A DNA stretch of 34,732 nt. It comes from DATAFO01 sp046728935. Its GTDB lineage: Bacteria; Actinomycetota; Thermoleophilia; Solirubrobacterales; 70-9. The position numbers and the translations under genes were made by a program. The stretch lies in contig JBKPFS010000123.1 of NCBI GenBank assembly GCA_046728935.1, positions 1 to 34,732 on the forward strand, in the 5' to 3' direction. Positions 7,854 to 15,784 of the stretch are shown here, piece after piece (the first letter of the stretch is position 1; each line of letters opens with the position of its first letter). A model generated the notes under the pieces. It was not told the DNA's origin and did no database searches. It was given only the letters and a program-made list of their open reading frames with translations.

Positions 7854-8285
7854 TTAGAGGGAGGCGCGAAGCTCGGCCATGCGCAGCACCGCCAGGGCCG
7901 CGTTTCGGCCCTGGTCCCGCTTGTCGCCGCCTGCCCGCGCCTCCGCCTGCTCTCGGGTGTCGCAGGTAATGACCCCGAAGGCGCAGGGGACGCCCGTGTC
8001 CAGCTGCACGCGCTGGATGCCGCGCGCGGCCTCCGAGCAGACGTAGTCGTAGTGGTCGGTCTCCCCGCGGATCACCACTCCGAGGCAGGCGATGCCCGCG
8101 AAGCGACCCGACTCCGCGCACCACTTCGCCGCCAGCGGCAGCTCGAACGCGCCTGGGACCTCGTGGGTGTGCACCGACGCGGCGCTGACACCGTGCTCCG
8201 AGAACGCCTCGACGGCGCCGTTGACCAGGCGCTGGGCGAGGTCCTCGTAGAAGGTCGCGACGCAGATGGCGAACTCGTCAGCCAT
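7854..8285 (-). CDS. ribH: 6,7-dimethyl-8-ribityllumazine synthase (RibH)
   Basis: RibH condenses 5-amino-6-ribitylaminouracil with 3,4-dihydroxybutanone 4-phosphate, the penultimate step of riboflavin synthesis, usually as an icosahedral or pentameric assembly. The 143-residue product contains PGAFELP near residue 45, and GVVIRGETDHYDYVC near 70-84 with the catalytic His in the DHYD segment. C-terminal motifs around GVITCDTREQAEAR are also typical. Its ATG sits inside the end of ribBA (8-bp overlap, ATGGCTGA), implying translational coupling. Confidence 0.96.
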   Translation of the reverse strand: MADEFAICVATFYEDLAQRLVNGAVEAFSEHGVSAASVHTHEVPGAFELPLAAKWCAESGRFAGIACLGVVIRGETDHYDYVCSEAARGIQRVQLDTGVPCAFGVITCDTREQAEARAGGDKRDQGRNAALAVLRMAELRASL

Positions 8286-9642
8286 CCGCCTGGCGGTCGT
8301 CCTCCTCGGCCGCCAGCGCCTCCTTCTCGACGTCGCGGCGGTGCTCCTCGTGGACCATCTCCTCGTCGAGTGGCAGCCCCTGGTGGTGAAGGGTGTGGCC
8401 GAGCCGATCGCGCTTCGCGCGCAGGTACTCCTCGTTGTGGGGGTTGGGAACGGACTGGATCGGGACCTGCTCGGTGACCGAGAGCCCGTAGCCCTCGATC
8501 CCGTGGATCTTCTTCGGGTTGTTGGTCAGGATGCGGATGCTCGAGAGCCCGAGATCGACGAGGATCTGCGCCCCGACGCCGTAGTCCCGCAGGTCGGCCG
8601 GGAGACCGAGCTTGAGGTTGGCGTCGACCGTGTCGAGCCCGTCCTCCTGCAGCTTGTAGGCGCGCAGCTTGTTGAGCAGGCCGATCCCGCGGCCCTCCTG
8701 GGAGAGGTAGAGGAGCACCCCCTGCCCCTCGCGCTCGATCATTGCCAGAGCCGCGGCGAGCTGCTCCCCGCAGTCGCAGCGAAGCGAGTGGAAGACGTCG
8801 CCGGTCAGGCACTCGGAGTGAACGCGGACGAGCACGTCCTCGGCGCCCGCCACCTCGCCCTTGACCATCGCCACGTGGTGCTTGTCGTCGATCAGCGAGC
8901 GGTAGCCCACCGCGGTGAACTCGCCGAACGCGGTCGGCAGCCGAGTGGACACCACGCGCTCGACCAGCTTCTCGGTCCGCCGCCGGTAGGCGATCAGGTC
9001 GGCGACCGTGATCATCTTGAGACCGTGCCGCTCGCAGTAGGGCACCAGGTCGGGGACCCGCGCCATCGTCCCGTCCTCGTTCATCACCTCGCAGATCACC
9101 CCGGCCGGAATCACCCCCGCGAGGCGCGCCAGGTCAACGGCGGCCTCGGTCTGCCCCGCCCGCTCGAGGACGCCGCCGTCGCGCGCCTTGAGCGGGAACA
9201 CGTGGCCTGGCTGGACCAGGTCCGCGGGCTTCGAGCCCGGGTCGATCGCCACCTGGATCGTGCGCGCGCGGTCGGCGGCGGAGATCCCGGTCGTGACGCC
9301 CTCGCGGGCCTCCACCGAGATCGTGAACGCAGTCTGGAACGGGGACTCGGTCTTGGCCGCCATCAGGTCGAGGCCGAGCTCATCGCAGCGCTCGGGGGTG
9401 AGCGCGAGGCAGATCAGCCCCCGCGCCTCCTTGGCCATGAAGTTGACGGCCTCGGGGGTCGCGAACTGAGCCGCCATCGTCAGGTCGCCCTCGTTCTCGC
9501 GGTTCTCGTCGTCGCAGACGACCACCATCCGACCGCTGCGGATCTCGTCGATCGCCTCCTCGATCGAGGAAAAAACACCGGCCGCCTGCTCCGCTCCGCG
9601 TCCGCGGGCGGCCGGGTCTGTGGCAGTTCGGTCTTCAGCCAT
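8278..9642 (-). CDS. ribBA: Bifunctional 3,4-DHBP synthase / GTP cyclohydrolase II (RibBA)
   Basis: This fused enzyme makes both riboflavin precursors: DHBP from ribulose 5-phosphate (N-terminal half) and the pyrimidine from GTP (C-terminal half). In the 454-residue protein the DHBP synthase acidic loop DENRENEGDL lies at residues 45-54. The GTP cyclohydrolase II half carries HSECLTGDVFHSLRCDCG (zinc cysteines) and GQGVLLYLSQEGRGIGLLNK. After the usual end near VPNPHNEEYLRAKRDRLGH there is a tail of about 35 charged residues rich in Glu and His. It overlaps both neighbours, ribE upstream and ribH downstream, by the same 8-bp ATGGCTGA string. Confidence 0.97.
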   Translation of the reverse strand: MAEDRTATDPAARGRGAEQAAGVFSSIEEAIDEIRSGRMVVVCDDENRENEGDLTMAAQFATPEAVNFMAKEARGLICLALTPERCDELGLDLMAAKTESPFQTAFTISVEAREGVTTGISAADRARTIQVAIDPGSKPADLVQPGHVFPLKARDGGVLERAGQTEAAVDLARLAGVIPAGVICEVMNEDGTMARVPDLVPYCERHGLKMITVADLIAYRRRTEKLVERVVSTRLPTAFGEFTAVGYRSLIDDKHHVAMVKGEVAGAEDVLVRVHSECLTGDVFHSLRCDCGEQLAAALAMIEREGQGVLLYLSQEGRGIGLLNKLRAYKLQEDGLDTVDANLKLGLPADLRDYGVGAQILVDLGLSSIRILTNNPKKIHGIEGYGLSVTEQVPIQSVPNPHNEEYLRAKRDRLGHTLHHQGLPLDEEMVHEEHRRDVEKEALAAEEDDRQADG

Positions 9643-10246
9643 CGGGATCGCTCCTTGTCTGAAAGCGTTGCACGAGCCGCTCGACGTGGCGTGCGATCGG
9701 GTCCAGCTCCAGGTTCAGCCGCCGGCCGGGCTCCGCGGTGCCGAGCGTGGTCCGCTCGAGGGTCTCGGGGACGAGCGACACCTCGGCCCACCGCTCGCCG
9801 AGCTCGGCGACCGTGAGGCTGACGCCGTCGAGCGCCAGTGAGCCGCGCTCGATCAGGTAGCGCTCCTGGTCCGGCGCCAGGCTGATCCGCACTCGGCGCG
9901 CGAGCCCGTCGTCTTTGATCTGGGTGACCTCAACGGTCCCGTCGACGTGACCCTGGACGACGTGGCCACCGAGCGGGTCCCCAGCGCGAACGGGGAGCTC
10001 GAGGTTGACCGAGTCTCCGTCGTCGAGATCGCCCAGCGTCGAGACCGACAGGGTCTGGTTCATGACGTCGGCCCCGAACGACCCCTGGGTGACGTCCGAC
10101 GCGGTCAGGCACACCCCGTTTACCGCCACGGAGTCACCCTTCTTGAGCTCGGCGGCGAGCTTCGCGTTCACCCACAGGCGGGCCCCATCCGAACCGCGCG
10201 CGAGGCTCTCAACCTGTCCCAGCTCCTGGACGATGCCGGTGAACAT
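9635..10246 (-). CDS. ribE: Riboflavin synthase alpha subunit
   Basis: Riboflavin synthase dismutates two molecules of 6,7-dimethyl-8-ribityllumazine to riboflavin and the pyrimidine. The 203-residue product starts with the diagnostic MFTGIVQELG and has two tandem lumazine-binding repeats. The first holds VAVNGVCLTA; the second begins near GGHVVQGHVDG and holds GSLALDGVSLTVAEL. Length is typical. The start lies 6 bp after the ribD stop and the end overlaps ribBA, so it is the second gene of the rib operon. Confidence 0.97.
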   Translation of the reverse strand: MFTGIVQELGQVESLARGSDGARLWVNAKLAAELKKGDSVAVNGVCLTASDVTQGSFGADVMNQTLSVSTLGDLDDGDSVNLELPVRAGDPLGGHVVQGHVDGTVEVTQIKDDGLARRVRISLAPDQERYLIERGSLALDGVSLTVAELGERWAEVSLVPETLERTTLGTAEPGRRLNLELDPIARHVERLVQRFQTRSDPDG

Positions 10247-10252
10247 CGGCTC

Positions 10253-11401
10253 CTACCACTCTCTCAGCCGGGCGCTGATCAAGATGTCCGAGCCGCACGG
10301 CCCGAAGTCCATGCTGAGGGCGCGCTCGGCAGCCTCGATCCGGGCGGCGCCCTTCCCGGTCGCGAGCGGTCGCGCCCCCGTGCCGCCGAGGACCACCGGA
10401 GCGATGAACAGCCGCAGCTCGTCGAGCTCCCCGGCATCGAGGAACGAGCCCGCGAGCTCGGCGCCCCCCTCGAGCAGCAGCGAGGTCACGTCGCGCCGGC
10501 CCAACTCCGCCAGTGCTGCGCGCACCCGCTCGACCGGGCCGCCGTCGACCGCGATCACCTCGACCCCGGCGTCCCGGAGCGCCCGGACCCGCTCCGCGGG
10601 GGCGCCCGGGGACGCGACCACGATCACCGGCGCCTGATCGACGCTGCGCACCAGCTTCGAGTCGAGCGGCAGGCGAGCCTCGGAGTCGAAGACCACGCGG
10701 GCCGGCTGGCGGGGGGCGGGACTCGGCAGGTCACGCGCGGTCAGGAGCGGGTCGTCGTTGCGAACGGTGCCGCTGCCCACCGCGACCGCGTCGACCTCGC
10801 TGCGCCAGCGATGCACCAGCGCGCGGCTCTCCGAGCCCGAGATCCAGCGCGAGTCGCCCGAGGACGTCGCGGTGCGGCCGTCGAGCGTCAGCGCCGACTT
10901 CAAGGTCACCTGCGGACGGCCGGTCCGGGCGTGCTTTCGGAACGGCTGGTTTGCGAGGCGCGCGCTTGCCGCCTCGGGCCCGTCGGCGAACGCGACCTCG
11001 ACGCCGCCGTCGCGAAGGATCCCGGGCCCGCGTCCGCTCGCCTTCTCGCTCGGGTCGTCGCAGCCGATGACGACGCGCGCCAGCCCGGCGGCGAGGATCG
11101 CATCGGTGCAGGGAGGCTGGCGCCCGTGGTGCGCGCAGGGCTCGAGGCTCACGTAGAGGGTGGCCCCGGCGGGGTTGCCACCGCGCTCGCGGCAGTCGGC
11201 GAGCGCCGCGACCTCGGCGTGGACTCCCCCCAGCTCCGCGTGGAACCCCTCGCCGAGGACCTCGTCGCCGCGGGCGATCACGGCCCCCACGAGCGGGTTC
11301 GGGCTGACCCGCCCGCGCCCCCCCTCGGCGAGCTCGAGGGCCCGCCTCAGGTGCGGTCGGTCAACGTCCGTGACCTGCGTTGTCGGTGCTCCGGGAACGA
11401 T
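10253..11401 (-). CDS. ribD: Bifunctional riboflavin deaminase/reductase RibD; start codon abnormal
   Basis: RibD deaminates and then reduces the pyrimidine product of GTP cyclohydrolase II. The deaminase half has GGVHAEVAAL and the zinc motif EPCAHHGRQPPC. The reductase half follows from about residue 150 (VTLKSALTLDGRTA) to the C-terminus. The first ordinary start, GTG at 11290, lies inside the conserved SPNPLVGAVI block and would cut off the N-terminal helix LRRALELAEGGRGRVSPNP, which is clearly coded upstream. Between an upstream in-frame stop and 11290 there is no ATG, GTG or TTG. I placed the start at ATC 11401 because GGAGG lies 9 bases before it; GTC 11374 or CTG 11350 are alternatives. 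A sequence error that hides an ATG is also possible. Confidence 0.85.
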   Translation of the reverse strand: MVPGAPTTQVTDVDRPHLRRALELAEGGRGRVSPNPLVGAVIARGDEVLGEGFHAELGGVHAEVAALADCRERGGNPAGATLYVSLEPCAHHGRQPPCTDAILAAGLARVVIGCDDPSEKASGRGPGILRDGGVEVAFADGPEAASARLANQPFRKHARTGRPQVTLKSALTLDGRTATSSGDSRWISGSESRALVHRWRSEVDAVAVGSGTVRNDDPLLTARDLPSPAPRQPARVVFDSEARLPLDSKLVRSVDQAPVIVVASPGAPAERVRALRDAGVEVIAVDGGPVERVRAALAELGRRDVTSLLLEGGAELAGSFLDAGELDELRLFIAPVVLGGTGARPLATGKGAARIEAAERALSMDFGPCGSDILISARLREW

Positions 11402-11410
11402 CCCGATCGA

Positions 11411-11415
11411 CCTCC
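11411..11415 (-). promoter_or_regulatory. Shine-Dalgarno candidate for ribD
   Basis: On the minus strand GGAGG is followed by 9 bases and then ATC in the ribD frame. It is one of the few strong ribosome-binding sites in the window, and it is what decides the proposed ribD start. An ATG 6 bases upstream of it (11423) opens only a 20-codon out-of-frame ORF that ends at 11361. Confidence 0.45.
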
Positions 11416-11426
11416 GAAAACATCCC

Positions 11427-11446
11427 GATTGACTGATCAGTCAATC
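11427..11446. promoter_or_regulatory. Perfect 20-bp palindrome, probable TetR-type operator
   Basis: GATTGACTGATCAGTCAATC is a perfect palindrome lying between divergent ribD and the flippase-like gene. It is AT-richer than its surroundings. Its core TGACTGATCAGTCA resembles the operators of many TetR/AcrR-family repressors. Both half-sites contain TTGACT, which also resembles a -35 box on either strand, but no good -10 box lies 16-18 bp away. It is 11 bp from the ribD Shine-Dalgarno and about 52 bp from the flippase ATG. No TetR-type gene is in the window. Confidence 0.55.
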
Positions 11447-11498
11447 GCCTCAAGTGTACTCCCCGCTGACGGCCTGCCCGGCGTGTACGTTGCGGCGA

Positions 11499-12857
11499 AT
11501 GACCGAGGCCGGCGCAGAGGCGCGACGCTTCGGGCGCTCGGCGGGGCTGCTCTCGGCCGGTGTCGGGGCGGCCGGGCTGCTCACCTACTCCTACTTCGCC
11601 CTCGCCTCGCGCAGCCTCGATCCGACCGAGTACGGGGAGGTCGTGGTCCTGTGGTCGGCGGTCTTCGTCTCGATCTCGGTGCTCTACCGCCCCGTCGAGC
11701 AGCTGCTCTCCCGGACGATCGCGGAACGCAGCGCGCGTGGAGAGCCGAGCGGCCCCGCGCTCCGAGTCGCCGCGACGATTCAGCTCGGCGTCGCGCTCGC
11801 CACCGCCGCGGTGGTCCTCGCGCTGCGCGATCCGCTGCGCGACGACCTGCTGGCGGGGAGCAACGCCCTCTACTGGATCATGTTCGCGGCCCTGATCGGC
11901 TTCGGGGCGAGCTTCTTCGCGCGCGGGTTCCTTGCCGGCAGCCGCCGCTTCAGCCTGCTCGCCGGGCTGCTCCTCGCCGAGGCCTCCTCGCGAGCGGCGT
12001 TCGCCTTCCTGGTCGCCGTCGGCGTCACCGAGGGACAGACCGCCGTCGCCCTCGGGGTCGCGGCGGCGCCGCTCTTCAGCCTGCTCGTGGTCCCGCTCGC
12101 CTTCGGCCGGCGGGCCGCCCGGCTCCGTGCGCAGAGACCCGCGCCCCGCGCCGAGGAGCGCAGTGACGCAGACATGAGCCTCGTCCACGGGGGTGGATTC
12201 GCGGCCGCGGTCTTCGTCGTGATGCTGAGCGAGCAGGTGCTCCTCAACGGCGGCCCGCTGCTCGAGCGCTGGTTCGAGGGCCCCGCCGCGGCGGGCTTCA
12301 TCTTCAACGTGCTGATGCTCGCCCGGGCGCCGCTGGTCGTCTTCCAGGGCGTCGCCACCAGCCTGCTCCCCCACCTCACCCGGCTGCGCTCACGCGGCGC
12401 CGGCGGCGCCGAGGCGTTCCGGCTCTCCCTCGAGGGCACGCTGCGCGCCGTGGGCGCCTTCACCGCGGTGGTGGCCGTGGCCGTGGCCGTGGCGGGCCCC
12501 GACCTGATGCAGCTCGCATTCGGCGACGACTTCTCATACGACCGCGCCGGTCTATTGATCGTCACCGCCGGCATGGGCCTCTACCTGGCGGCGACGACCC
12601 TGAGCCAGGCGGCCATCGCCCAGGGCCGGGTGCGCGCGGCGTCCGCCTGCTGGGCGACCTGCGCCATCGCCTTCCTGGTCTGGTGCCTGCTCCCCGTCCT
12701 CGACGAGCCACGGAGGATCGAGATCGGGTTCACCGGCGCGGCGGCGCTGCTCGCCCTCCTGCTCCGCCCCCTCCACCTACGGCCGGGAGAGCGGCTCGAG
12801 CCAGACTCCCCCGAGGAGCTCGAGGCGCGGCTGGCCGCGGCCGAGGAGGTCGCCTAG
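11499..12857 (+). CDS. Polysaccharide flippase-like membrane protein (MATE/Wzx superfamily)
   Basis: The 452-residue protein is mostly hydrophobic, with about 12 predicted membrane segments. It starts with an amphipathic FGRSAGLLSAGVGAAGLLTYSYFALASR segment and has LDPTEYGEVVVLWSA, a hallmark of the first loop of Wzx/MviN-like exporters. A central basic loop (RRAARLRAQRPAPRAEER) splits two halves of the fold. Such proteins flip lipid-linked saccharides across the membrane; the substrate is unknown, and no glycosyltransferase genes are nearby. The ATG at 11499 was preferred over a GTG at 11454 because the added residues look non-coding. A perfect palindrome upstream suggests repressor control. 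Confidence 0.75.
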   Translation: MTEAGAEARRFGRSAGLLSAGVGAAGLLTYSYFALASRSLDPTEYGEVVVLWSAVFVSISVLYRPVEQLLSRTIAERSARGEPSGPALRVAATIQLGVALATAAVVLALRDPLRDDLLAGSNALYWIMFAALIGFGASFFARGFLAGSRRFSLLAGLLLAEASSRAAFAFLVAVGVTEGQTAVALGVAAAPLFSLLVVPLAFGRRAARLRAQRPAPRAEERSDADMSLVHGGGFAAAVFVVMLSEQVLLNGGPLLERWFEGPAAAGFIFNVLMLARAPLVVFQGVATSLLPHLTRLRSRGAGGAEAFRLSLEGTLRAVGAFTAVVAVAVAVAGPDLMQLAFGDDFSYDRAGLLIVTAGMGLYLAATTLSQAAIAQGRVRAASACWATCAIAFLVWCLLPVLDEPRRIEIGFTGAAALLALLLRPLHLRPGERLEPDSPEELEARLAAAEEVA

Positions 12858-12878
12858 GGCCGCGGGCGACCGGCCCGC

Positions 12879-13958
12879 TCACATCCGCGGATGCGACTCC
12901 TCGACCCGCTGGTCGCCCGGCGCGAAGCGGCTCTCGAGCTCGTCCATCGCCGAGTCGCTGCCCACGGCGACGACTACGTCGCCGGCCTTGACCCGGGTCT
13001 CCGGAGCCGGCTGCAGCTCCGTGCCATCGCCGCCGGCTCGCCGCAGCGCGACCACGATCGCCGCGCCGCGGACGTCCTCGAGCGCCAGACCGGCGCCCAC
13101 GCAGTCCGCCGACACCTCGATCTCCTCGATCCGGTACTCGGGCGAGACGTCGACCGCCACCGGAACCTGTGGGTGCAGCACCATCCGTGCCATCTCCGTG
13201 CCGCTCGTCTTGTACGGGGAGATCACCCGGTCCGCGCCGGCGCGTCGAAGCTTCTTCTCGGAGTCCTCGATGCTCGCGCGCGCGACGATCATCGCGTCCG
13301 GTCGCAGCTCGCGGGCGGTGAGGGTGACGAAGATGTTCTCGGCGTCCGAATCCACGCAGGCGAGCACCGCCTGCGCCCGCTCGATCCCGGCGCTCCGCAA
13401 CACCTCGTCGTCGGAGGTCTCGCCCTCGATGAACGGGGCGTCCAACGCTTCCGCGCGCTCGCGGTTGTGCGGGTTGTTGTCGATGACGACGAAGTCCTGC
13501 CCCGCCTCCCGAAGGTCGCGCGCGACCTGGCGGCCGACGCGGCCGAAGCCGCAGATCACGTAGTGGCCAGACAGTGAGTCGATCATCCGCAGCGTGCGAC
13601 GCTCCTGGAGCAGCTCGCCCAGGTGTCCGGCGACGAAGAACTCCGTCACCGTGACGAGCGCGTAGAACAGCGTACCCACGCCCAGGACGATCAGCGCGAC
13701 CTTGATGACCTGGCCCGCGGTCGTCCCGGGGTTGGGGATCGAGCCCACGGTGGCGATCGTGTCAAGCGTCCAGGTGAAGCCGTGCCAGACGGAAACGTCC
13801 TCGGCCAGCACGAAGCCGACCGTGCCGAGGACGAGCAGTCCGGTGATCAGCGCGCACAGCAGCGCCAGGCGCTGCAGGAACGGCCCGAGCGCTCCGAGCC
13901 GGTCCCCGGACGCGACCGGGAGCGCGAAACGCGAGGGGGACGAGTCACCGGACGGCAT
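12879..13958 (-). CDS. RCK-domain K+ channel-like protein with non-canonical filter
   Basis: The 359-residue protein has two membrane helices (about 29-52 and 84-108) flanking a pore loop. An RCK/TrkA-N domain follows, with the Rossmann motif GFGRVG at 137-142, and then a TrkA-C domain from about 270. This is the architecture of MthK/Kch-type channels gated by ligands on the RCK ring. The pore loop reads DTIATVGSIPNPGT where canonical channels have TVGYGD, so the GYG of the selectivity filter is replaced by GSI. The start is 20 bp from the divergent antiporter start. K+ selectivity is therefore uncertain; the protein could be a channel of altered selectivity or a sensor. Confidence 0.85.
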   Translation of the reverse strand: MPSGDSSPSRFALPVASGDRLGALGPFLQRLALLCALITGLLVLGTVGFVLAEDVSVWHGFTWTLDTIATVGSIPNPGTTAGQVIKVALIVLGVGTLFYALVTVTEFFVAGHLGELLQERRTLRMIDSLSGHYVICGFGRVGRQVARDLREAGQDFVVIDNNPHNRERAEALDAPFIEGETSDDEVLRSAGIERAQAVLACVDSDAENIFVTLTARELRPDAMIVARASIEDSEKKLRRAGADRVISPYKTSGTEMARMVLHPQVPVAVDVSPEYRIEEIEVSADCVGAGLALEDVRGAAIVVALRRAGGDGTELQPAPETRVKAGDVVVAVGSDSAMDELESRFAPGDQRVEESHPRM

Positions 13959-13978
13959 GCGTGCGAGACAGTAAGTGA

Positions 13979-15784
13979 ATGACCGACGGCGAGTTGATCC
14001 TCGTTGCCGGCCTGCTGCTCGCCGCCGGCCTCGCCGCGGCGAAGGTCGCCGACCGGGTCCGGGTTCCCGGGTTGCTCCTGTTCTTGGGGTTAGGCATGCT
14101 CGTTGGCTCGGAGGGGGTCGGCGGGGTCGAATTCGACGACGCCGAGCTGACCCGAACGCTGGGCACGATCGGCCTCGTCCTGATCCTGTTCGAGGGCGGC
14201 CTCACCGCGGGATGGAACGAGATCCGCCCGGTTCTCGGGACCGCGATCTCCCTCGCCACCATCGGCACGATCGTGACCGCGCTTCTCAGCGGCGTGGCCG
14301 CGATGTGGCTGTTCGACCTCGAGCCGCTGGAGGGATTGATCATCGGCGCCGCCGTGGCCGCCACCGACAGCGCCGCGATCTTCGCCGTGCTGCGTGGATC
14401 GAGGCTCGAGCGACGCCTGGCGAGAGCCCTCGAGGGCGAGTCCGGAATGAACGACCCGGTCGCGCTGCTGCTCGTCACCGGCTTCATCGACTGGATCCAG
14501 GAGCCCGACTACGGAGCGGCGGACATGGCCCTCTCGCTGGTCGGCAAGCTGGCGCTGGGGCTGGTCGTGGGGCTGATCGTGGGGCGCGCGGGTCGGTGGT
14601 CGTTTCGCCACCTCGATCTGCCCAGCCCGGGGCTCTACCCAGTGGCGTCGATCGCGACCGCCGCACTGGCTTACGGCCTCGCCGAGGTCACGCACGGGTC
14701 CGGCTTCCTGTCCGTCTACATCGCTGCGCTGGTGCTCGGGACCGGGCCGGTGCCGGCCCGGAGCACCACGATCGCCTTTCACCAGGGTCTCAGCTGGGTG
14801 TCGCAGATCTCGCTGTTCACGCTGCTCGGCCTACTGGTCTTCCCCAGTGGCCTCGGTACCGTCGCCGCGGAAGGCCTGCTGCTCTCGGCGCTGCTGATGT
14901 TCGTCGCCCGCCCGGTCGCCGCCCTCGTGGCCACGGCGGCGACGCGGTTCGACCTCCGCGAGCGGCTGATGCTCGGATGGGCCGGCCTTCGTGGCGCGAT
15001 CCCGATCTGGCTCGCCACGTTCCCGGTGGTCGCCGGCGTCGAGGAGGGCGAGCTGCTCTTCAACTCGGTGTTCTTCGTCGTCGTCACCTCGACCCTCGTT
15101 CAGGGGACGACCTTCGACCCGCTGGCACGACGACTCGGGCTGCTTACCACCGAGCCGGCGGTCCCGCGGCCCCTGATCGAGACCGGCATCGTCCGCCGGC
15201 TTGGCGGCGAGTCCATGGTCTGGCAGGTGAAGCCGGGCGACGCCGCCGTCGGGCGAATGGTCAAGGAGCTCGAGCTGCCGCGCGAGGCGCTGGTCAACGT
15301 GATCGTGCGCGGCAGCGTCGCGATCCCGCCGCGCGGGTCCACCGAGATCGAGGCCGGGGACGAGCTCCACATTCTCGCCCGCCAGCGGGCGCTGCCCGAA
15401 CTCGAGGGCCTCACCGCGCGCTGGCGATCGGGTCCGCTCGGCGAGCGGCCGGTGCCGCAGCTTCCCCTGCGCGGAGCGCCGCACGTGTTCTCGGTGCGAC
15501 CCTGGCGCCACTCCGACGGGGAGGCGGCGAACCCTCAGCGGGTGGAGGGCATCGCCGTGGCCGCCCGTGTTCGCAGCCGCCGTGACAGCCCGGGCGCCCT
15601 GGTCGCGCTGGCCGATGGCCGGCACGCGATCACCGGGGCGGTGGTGGCTGTCGGCGGCCGGCGCCAGCTGGCCGAGTGGAGCGCGCGGCGAGCCGCGGAA
15701 CCGCACCTCTCGGCGCAGGAGCGGGCCTGGTGGCAGGAGGTGATCGGCGCGCTGAGCACGCCGCCGCCGCAGCGGTTCAGCTAG
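13979..15784 (+). CDS. CPA-family K+/H+ (or Na+/H+) antiporter with TrkA-C domain
   Basis: The 601-residue protein has about 12 membrane helices over residues 1-390. Antiporter signatures are ATDSAAIFAV at 128-137 and ESGMNDPVA near 154-162. A cytoplasmic TrkA-C/RCK-C domain follows (VWQVKPGDAAVGRMVKELELP... to HILARQ, about 410-470), then a further soluble tail of about 130 residues. This layout matches the NhaP2/CvrA K+/H+ antiporters, which exchange cytoplasmic K+ or Na+ for protons. The divergent neighbour is an RCK channel, so the two probably act together in K+ balance. The 3' end overlaps the convergent rpe gene by 8 bp. Confidence 0.88.
   Translation: MTDGELILVAGLLLAAGLAAAKVADRVRVPGLLLFLGLGMLVGSEGVGGVEFDDAELTRTLGTIGLVLILFEGGLTAGWNEIRPVLGTAISLATIGTIVTALLSGVAAMWLFDLEPLEGLIIGAAVAATDSAAIFAVLRGSRLERRLARALEGESGMNDPVALLLVTGFIDWIQEPDYGAADMALSLVGKLALGLVVGLIVGRAGRWSFRHLDLPSPGLYPVASIATAALAYGLAEVTHGSGFLSVYIAALVLGTGPVPARSTTIAFHQGLSWVSQISLFTLLGLLVFPSGLGTVAAEGLLLSALLMFVARPVAALVATAATRFDLRERLMLGWAGLRGAIPIWLATFPVVAGVEEGELLFNSVFFVVVTSTLVQGTTFDPLARRLGLLTTEPAVPRPLIETGIVRRLGGESMVWQVKPGDAAVGRMVKELELPREALVNVIVRGSVAIPPRGSTEIEAGDELHILARQRALPELEGLTARWRSGPLGERPVPQLPLRGAPHVFSVRPWRHSDGEAANPQRVEGIAVAARVRSRRDSPGALVALADGRHAITGAVVAVGGRRQLAEWSARRAAEPHLSAQERAWWQEVIGALSTPPPQRFS

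Noticed and set aside
11291..11500. FMN riboswitch ahead of ribD
   Set aside because: The 5' region is too short and lacks the conserved AGGG...GGCGGT...CCGACxGU elements; only the palindrome is seen.
9947..12166. Long plus-strand ORF across ribE, ribD and the flippase
   Set aside because: Shadow of high-GC genes; it crosses several well-identified genes on both strands.
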